Shown here one piece after another: positions 4,756 through 8,741 of a stretch of DNA of 8,741 nucleotides. Under the pieces are notes generated by a model. The model saw only the letters and a program-made list of their open reading frames with translations, was not told where the DNA came from and made no database searches. Within the stretch, counting starts at the first letter, position 1, and every line of letters begins with the position of its first letter. The position numbers and the translations under genes were made by a program. Source of the DNA: Burkholderiaceae bacterium (GTDB lineage: Bacteria > Pseudomonadota > Gammaproteobacteria > Burkholderiales > Burkholderiaceae_D); NCBI GenBank assembly GCA_014379395.1, contig JACMLV010000562.1, positions 1-8,741 on the forward strand. The letters are read 5' to 3'.

Positions 4756-6282
4756 ATGAACAAAGCTATTAAGAAATGGCTGCTCGGGGGAGCGCTTCTG
4801 CTTGCCTTCGGTCTGGCCGCACCGAGCTTCGCCGCCGATGAGGCGCCTGCCAAGGTCGAGGCCGCGTCCGAGGTAGCGGCCGCTCCTGCCGCGGTCGCCG
4901 CTCCTGCCGCGGTCGCCGCTCCTGCCGCCGCGACGCCAGCCGCCGCCGCGCCCACGCCCAACAAGGGCGACACCGCCTGGATGATGGTGTCGACCCTGTT
5001 GGTGATCCTGATGACGATTCCTGGCCTGGCGCTGTTCTACGGCGGCCTGGTGCGGGCGAAAAACATGCTGTCGATTCTGATGCAGGTGTTCATGATTTTC
5101 GCCGTGGTCATCGTCCTGTGGTGCATGTACGGCTACTCGATCGCGTTCACCGAGGGCAGCGCCTTCTTCGGCGGCTTCGACCGCTTGTTCCTGAACGGCA
5201 TCTGGGATCCGACCAAGGCCGCGTTCTCGACCGCCGCCACCTTCAGCAAGGGCGTCGTCCTGCCTGAGTTCGTATATGTCGCGTTCCAAGGCACCTTCGC
5301 CGCCATCACTTGCGCGCTGATCGTCGGCGCCTTCGCCGAGCGCGCCAAGTTCACCGCCGTTCTCGCCTTCGTGGTGATCTGGTTCACCTTCTCCTATCTG
5401 CCGATCGCCCACATGGTCTGGTTCTGGACCGGCCCCGACGCGATCAAGGACGCGGCCACCCTGGCCACCGAAGGCGCGAAAGCCGGCTGGATCTTCCAGA
5501 AGGGCGCGCTCGACTTCGCCGGCGGCACCGTGGTGCACATCAACGCCGCGGTTGCCGGCCTGGTCGGTTCGATCATGATCGGCAAGCGCGTCGGCTACGG
5601 CCGCGAATCGATGGCGCCGCACTCGCTGACGATGACCATGATCGGCGCTTCGCTGTTGTGGGTGGGCTGGTTCGGTTTCAACGCCGGTTCGGCGCTGGAA
5701 GCGGGCGACATCGCCGGGCTGGCATTCATCAACACCCTGCTGGCCACTGCGGCCGCCACGGTATCGTGGGTGTTCGGCGAGTGGATCGCCAAAGGCAAGC
5801 CATCGATGCTGGGCGGCGCGTCCGGCGCGGTTGCCGGCCTGGTTGCCGTCACCCCGGCTTGCGGCTTTGTCGGCCCGATGGGCGCCTTGGTTCTTGGCTT
5901 GCTCGCTGGTATTATCTGCCTGTGGGGCGTGAACGGCCTGAAACGCCTGATCGGCGCCGACGATTCGCTCGACGTGTTCGGCGTGCACGGCGTCGGCGGC
6001 ATCCTGGGCGCCTTGCTGACCGGCGTGTTCGCCGCGCCGCAACTGGGCGGTCAAGGCTTGTTCGACTACGTGACCAACACCCTGTCGGCTGATCCGTATT
6101 CGATCGGCGGCCAGGTCTGGGCGCAGGCCCAGGCGGTTGGCACCACGATCATCTGGTCGGCCGTCGTTTCGGTCGTCGCCTACAAGCTGGTTGATCTGGT
6201 GATCGGTCTGCGCGTGCCGGAAGAAGCGGAACGCGAAGGCCTCGACATCACCAGCCACGGCGAGTCGGCTTACCATTCCTGA
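4756..6282 (+). CDS. amtB: Ammonium transporter AmtB
   Basis: A 508-residue Amt/MEP/Rh family ammonium channel of the inner membrane. Residues 1-27 are a cleavable signal peptide (FGLAAPSFA), followed by an unusually long Ala/Pro-rich linker (about 28-68), then the transmembrane core from about 73. By alignment from memory with E. coli AmtB, the two gating Phe are F177 and F181, the pore Trp is W222, the conserved Asp is D253, and the twin pore His are H261 (in GGTVVHINA) and H411 (in VFGVHG). All are present. The loop between W222 and D253 is about 19 residues longer than in E. coli. The C-terminal tail RVPEEAEREGLDITSHGESAY, which mediates contact with GlnK, is intact. AAGGGG lies 7 nt before the ATG. 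It is the last gene of the porin-glnK-amtB operon, with a terminator directly after it. Confidence 0.97.
   Translation: MNKAIKKWLLGGALLLAFGLAAPSFAADEAPAKVEAASEVAAAPAAVAAPAAVAAPAAATPAAAAPTPNKGDTAWMMVSTLLVILMTIPGLALFYGGLVRAKNMLSILMQVFMIFAVVIVLWCMYGYSIAFTEGSAFFGGFDRLFLNGIWDPTKAAFSTAATFSKGVVLPEFVYVAFQGTFAAITCALIVGAFAERAKFTAVLAFVVIWFTFSYLPIAHMVWFWTGPDAIKDAATLATEGAKAGWIFQKGALDFAGGTVVHINAAVAGLVGSIMIGKRVGYGRESMAPHSLTMTMIGASLLWVGWFGFNAGSALEAGDIAGLAFINTLLATAAATVSWVFGEWIAKGKPSMLGGASGAVAGLVAVTPACGFVGPMGALVLGLLAGIICLWGVNGLKRLIGADDSLDVFGVHGVGGILGALLTGVFAAPQLGGQGLFDYVTNTLSADPYSIGGQVWAQAQAVGTTIIWSAVVSVVAYKLVDLVIGLRVPEEAEREGLDITSHGESAYHS
4882..4928 (+). repeat. 18-bp tandem repeat inside the amtB linker
   Basis: The unit GCTCCTGCCGCGGTCGCC occurs twice without a mismatch (4882-4899, 4900-4917) and a third time in part (from 4918). 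It encodes repeated APAAVA in the Ala/Pro-rich linker after the AmtB signal peptide. As 18 is a multiple of three, copy-number changes would lengthen or shorten the linker without breaking the frame. Confidence 0.9.
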
Positions 6283-6294
6283 TCTTGTGCACCG

Positions 6295-6310
6295 GCCCGC
6301 GCAAGCGGGC
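6295..6310 (+). repeat. GCAA-capped hairpin after amtB
   Basis: GCCCGC (6295-6300) and GCGGGC (6305-6310) form a perfect 6-bp stem closed by GCAA, a GNRA tetraloop in the RNA. It lies 12 nt past the amtB stop and 6 nt before the terminator stem. It could stabilise the 3' end of the message (inference). Confidence 0.7.
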
Positions 6311-6316
6311 TAGTCG

Positions 6317-6343
6317 AAGGCGCCCCCAGTGGGCGCCTTTTTT
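6317..6343 (+). terminator. Rho-independent terminator of the porin-glnK-amtB operon
   Basis: AAGGCGCCC (6317-6325) pairs perfectly with GGGCGCCTT (6331-6339) around a 5-nt loop, and the T run continues to 6343. It separates the nitrogen operon from gshA, which therefore needs its own promoter in 6344-6441; I found no convincing -35/-10 pair there. Confidence 0.93.
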
Positions 6344-6441
6344 GTATTGAGGGCTTTAAAACAACGCTCGCCGCCCCGATTTAGGTGCTTGCCACGGGGC
6401 TATTGATGTTTCTGTGTGGTATATCATTTAAGGAAGTCACC

Positions 6442-7740
6442 ATGGTTCCCCACCTTGTCACGGCCCAGAACGGACCGCTGCTCGAACTGGAAAAGAAAAT
6501 CCTGGCCGCCACCCCGGCCATTGAGCGCTGGTTCCGGCTGGAGTGGCAAGAGCACACGCCTCCGTTTTATTGCTCGGTCGATTTGCGCAACGCCGGCTAC
6601 AAGCTGGCGCCGGTCGACACCAATCTGTTCCCGGGCGGCTTCAACAACCTCGCCACCGAAATGCTGCCGCTGTCGGTGCAGGCGGCGATGGCGGCGATCG
6701 ACAAATATTGCCCGGACGCGCGCAACCTGCTGCTCATTCCCGAGAGCCACACCCGCAATCCCCACTATCTGCAAAACGTCGCGCGCCTGATGCAGATTTT
6801 TCGCCAGACCGGCCTGCACGTGCGGCTTGGCTCGCTGTCCCCGGAGATCACCGAGCCGACCCCGCTCGCCCTGCCCGACGGCAATATGCTCGTCATCGAA
6901 CCCTTGGTGCGGCTCAACAACGGCCGCCGGCTGGGGCTGAAGGACTTCGATCCTTGCACCATCTTGCTCAACAACGACCTCTCGGCCGGCATTCCCGCCA
7001 TCCTCGAAGACTTGCACGAGCAGAGCCTGCTGCCGCCGCTGCACGCCGGCTGGGCGTTGCGGCGCAAGAGCAACCACTTCGCCGCCTACGACGACGTGGC
7101 CAAGAAATTCGGCAAGCTGATCGACGTCGACCCGTGGATGCTCAATCCGTTTTTCAACAAATGCGGCGACATCAACTTCCACGACGGCAGCGGCGAAGAC
7201 TGCCTGGTCAACAACGTCGACGTGCTGCTGGCGAAAATCCGCAAGAAATACAAGGAATACGGCATCAAGGAAAAGCCGTTCGTCATCGTCAAGCCCGACG
7301 CCGGCACCTACGGCATGGGCGTCATGACAGTCAGGGACGCGGCCGAAGTGCGCGAACTGTCGCGCAAGCAGCGCAACAAGATGTCGGTCATCAAGGACGG
7401 CCAGGAGGTGCACGACGTCATCTTGCAAGAGGGCGTGCCCACTTTCGAGACCGTCCAGGAGGCGGTGGCCGAGCCGGTCGTGTACATGATCGACCGCTAC
7501 GTGGTGGGCGGTTTTTATCGCGTCCACGCCGAGCGCGGCGTCGACCAGAACCTGAACGCGCCGGGCTCGCAGTTCGTACCGCTGGCGTTCACCCAGCAGC
7601 ACACGTTGCCCGACCCGAAGGCCAATCCCGGCAGCGCCGCGCCGAACCGGTTTTACGTGTACGGCGTCGTCGCCCGGCTGGCCCTGCTGGCCGCCTCGCT
7701 CGAGATGGAACGCACCGATCCCAATCCCGAGGTGTATTAG
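6442..7740 (+). CDS. gshA: Glutamate-cysteine ligase, T. ferrooxidans-type family
   Basis: A 432-residue protein that I recognise as the GshA family found in Acidithiobacillus and betaproteobacteria (TIGR02049 / Pfam GshA type), not homologous over its length to the E. coli enzyme. It catalyses the first step of glutathione synthesis, ATP-dependent joining of glutamate and cysteine, in the cytoplasm. The segment VIVKPDAGTYGMGVMTV (281-297) looks like the phosphate-binding loop of an ATP-grasp fold. Other strong blocks are DTNLFPGGFNNL (59-70), RKSNHFAAYDDVAKKFG (208-224) and YVVGGFYRVH (353-362). The start at 6442 is chosen because AAGGA lies 7 nt upstream; the frame is open to an ATG at 6385, but those 19 extra residues have no ribosome binding site of note. 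gshB follows on the same strand after a 249-bp spacer, supporting the assignment. No damage is seen. Confidence 0.93.
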   Translation: MVPHLVTAQNGPLLELEKKILAATPAIERWFRLEWQEHTPPFYCSVDLRNAGYKLAPVDTNLFPGGFNNLATEMLPLSVQAAMAAIDKYCPDARNLLLIPESHTRNPHYLQNVARLMQIFRQTGLHVRLGSLSPEITEPTPLALPDGNMLVIEPLVRLNNGRRLGLKDFDPCTILLNNDLSAGIPAILEDLHEQSLLPPLHAGWALRRKSNHFAAYDDVAKKFGKLIDVDPWMLNPFFNKCGDINFHDGSGEDCLVNNVDVLLAKIRKKYKEYGIKEKPFVIVKPDAGTYGMGVMTVRDAAEVRELSRKQRNKMSVIKDGQEVHDVILQEGVPTFETVQEAVAEPVVYMIDRYVVGGFYRVHAERGVDQNLNAPGSQFVPLAFTQQHTLPDPKANPGSAAPNRFYVYGVVARLALLAASLEMERTDPNPEVY

Positions 7741-7741
7741 C

Positions 7742-7869
7742 CCTCGCGTAAGCGCCCCGCGTAAGCGCCCCGCGTAAGCGCCTCGCGTAAGCGCCCCGCG
7801 TAAGCGCCTCGCGTAAGCGACCGCGCTAGCGCCCCGCGTCAGCGTGTCGCAAAGCTCCTCGCTTCAGCG
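7742..7869 (+). repeat. 13-bp tandem repeat array between gshA and gshB
   Basis: Six contiguous 13-bp units, CCYCGCGTAAGCG, run from 7742 to 7819. They differ only at the third base (T, C, C, T, C, T in order). Degenerate units follow: a 12-bp one with a perfect palindrome GCGCTAGCGC (7823-7832), one with GTC for GTA (7832-7844), and a last partial match (7857-7869). The array begins 1 bp after the gshA stop. In RNA each regular unit can fold as CGC-GUAA-GCG, a short stem with a GNRA tetraloop. As 13 is not a multiple of three, the TAA in each unit puts stop codons in all three forward frames. Confidence 0.95.
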
Positions 7870-7870
7870 C

Positions 7871-7909
7871 CGCGCCGGCCGGGCGTTGCCAGCTCGCCAA
7901 GCCGGCGCG
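7871..7909. repeat. Long inverted repeat after the 13-bp array
   Basis: CGCGCCGGC (7871-7879) and GCCGGCGCG (7901-7909) are perfectly complementary 9-bp arms. The 21-nt interior can form a further GGCG/CGCC stem (7882-7885 with 7895-7898). No T tract follows on either strand, so it is not a simple terminator. A second small hairpin, CGAGG-CGG-CCTCG, follows at 7915-7927. Confidence 0.8.
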
Positions 7910-7957
7910 ACAGGCGAGGCGGCCTCGACAGAATGGGCGGGGCGCTCCAATCTCGGC

Positions 7958-7963
7958 TAAAAT
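7958..7963 (+). promoter_or_regulatory. Possible -10 element for gshB
   Basis: TAAAAT, in the context GGCTAAAATC, lies 26 bp before the gshB start and would give a leader of roughly 20 nt. No -35 hexamer stands at the right distance (the nearest candidate, TCGACA at 7925-7930, is 27 bp away). It is therefore a weak call. Confidence 0.35.
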
Positions 7964-7989
7964 CAGGCATTACTCCAATTGGATGTCCC

Positions 7990-8741
7990 ATGCAAATCGC
8001 TTTCCTCGCCGACCCTTTGACCGGTTTCAAGACCTACAAGGATTCGACCTACGCCATGATGGCCGAGGCGGCCCGGCGCGGTCACGCGGTGTTCGCCTTC
8101 GAGCCGGCCGACATGGCGCTCGACGCCGGCGTGGTCAGCGCCAACGCGCGCCGCATCACGCTCACCGGCGACGCCCACGACTGGTTTCGCGCCGAGCTGG
8201 CGCACGAGACGCCGCTGGGCGAGTTCGACGCCGTCATCCAGCGCAAGGACCCGCCGTTCGACATGGAATACGTGTACGCCACCTATCTGCTCGAGCTGGC
8301 CGAGCGGCAGGGCGCGCGCGTGTTCAACAAGCCGGCGGCGATCCGCGACAACAATGAAAAGCTGGCCATCGCCCAGTTCCCCCAGTTCACCGCGCCGACC
8401 CTGGTCACCTCCAGCGAGGCGCGGCTGCGCCAGTTCCACGCGCACCACCAGGACGTCATCTTCAAGCCGCTCGACGGCATGGGCGGGGCCGGCGTGTTCC
8501 GGGTCCAGTCCGACGGCCTGAACCTGGGCGCCATCGTCGAGACGCTGACGGCCAACGGCAGCCGCACCATCATGGCGCAGCGCTACATTCCCGCCATCGC
8601 CAAGGGCGACAAGCGCATCCTCGTCATCGGCGGCAAGCCGGTGCCGTTCGCGCTGGCGCGCATCCCGCAGGGCGACGAAATCCGCGGCAACCTGGCCGCT
8701 GGCGGCGTGGGCGTGGCCCAGCCCCTGACCGCGCGCGACCT
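7990..8741 (+). CDS. gshB: Glutathione synthetase (3' end outside the window)
   Basis: The frame is open from an ATG at 7990 to the window edge, giving 250 residues of a protein whose E. coli relative has 316. Glutathione synthetase adds glycine to gamma-glutamylcysteine using ATP, the second step of glutathione synthesis. The sequence follows E. coli GshB closely: N-terminal MQIAFLADPLTGFKTYKDST, RKDPPFD (85-91), NKPAAIRDNNEKL (113-125), the ATP-grasp loop KPLDGMGGAGVFRV (159-172), and LARIPQGDEIRGNLAAGG (222-239). The ribosome binding site is a modest TTGGA 6 nt upstream. It is the partner of gshA. The missing part should be about 65 residues. Confidence 0.95.
   Translation, partial: MQIAFLADPLTGFKTYKDSTYAMMAEAARRGHAVFAFEPADMALDAGVVSANARRITLTGDAHDWFRAELAHETPLGEFDAVIQRKDPPFDMEYVYATYLLELAERQGARVFNKPAAIRDNNEKLAIAQFPQFTAPTLVTSSEARLRQFHAHHQDVIFKPLDGMGGAGVFRVQSDGLNLGAIVETLTANGSRTIMAQRYIPAIAKGDKRILVIGGKPVPFALARIPQGDEIRGNLAAGGVGVAQPLTARD

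Noticed and set aside
4741..6276. A 511-codon open frame on the minus strand across amtB
   Set aside because: It mirrors amtB, whose protein has every key Amt residue. The antisense product is rich in Arg, Gly, Asp and His without any domain, as expected when a GC-rich codon pattern is read on the other strand.
6424..7751. Long open frames overlapping gshA (minus strand 6424-7602 and plus strand 6543-7751)
   Set aside because: Both are low-complexity, Arg/Ala- or Val/Asp-rich products in shadow frames of gshA, without ribosome binding sites or family features.
7742..7869. Possible CRISPR array
   Set aside because: The 13-bp units are contiguous with no spacers and no cas genes are nearby; it is a minisatellite-type tandem repeat.

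Overview
The window reads as chromosomal DNA of a GC-rich betaproteobacterium, most likely family Oxalobacteraceae (Massilia, Duganella, Janthinobacterium or Herbaspirillum relatives). The grounds are a ubiK / TorF-type porin / glnK / amtB / gshA / gshB arrangement of Burkholderiales type, a DUF1840 protein, and GshA of the Thiobacillus ferrooxidans-type family rather than the enterobacterial type. The genus is inference. I see no insertion sequence, prophage, CRISPR array or tRNA.

Layout. Bases 1-314 are the tail of a ribosomal RNA operon on the plus strand: the end of the 23S-5S spacer, the 5S rRNA gene (75-190) and two successive terminator-like hairpins with T tracts. A minus-strand block follows, read right to left: ubiK (3373-3125), comM (2894-1383), an unrecognised lipoprotein (1335-790) and a DUF1840 protein (699-358). 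It converges on the rRNA terminators.

Bases 3374-3640 are a divergent control region. It holds a near-consensus sigma-54 promoter (3540-3555) and, about 126 and 157 bp upstream of the expected transcription start, one full and one partial NtrC-type site spaced 31 bp apart. It drives a tight plus-strand operon: an outer-membrane TorF-family porin (3641-4393), glnK (4406-4744) and amtB (4756-6282), closed by a strong terminator. Together these form a nitrogen-starvation module: a predicted outer-membrane channel, an inner-membrane ammonium channel, and the PII protein that gates that channel.

The right end carries glutathione biosynthesis: gshA (6442-7740), then gshB (7990 to beyond the window). 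They are separated by an unusual 249-bp spacer with a 13-bp tandem repeat array and two strong inverted repeats.

Most of the window is conserved housekeeping sequence. The points most worth a second look are the NtrC/sigma-54 control region with its upstream porin gene, and the structured repeat array between gshA and gshB.
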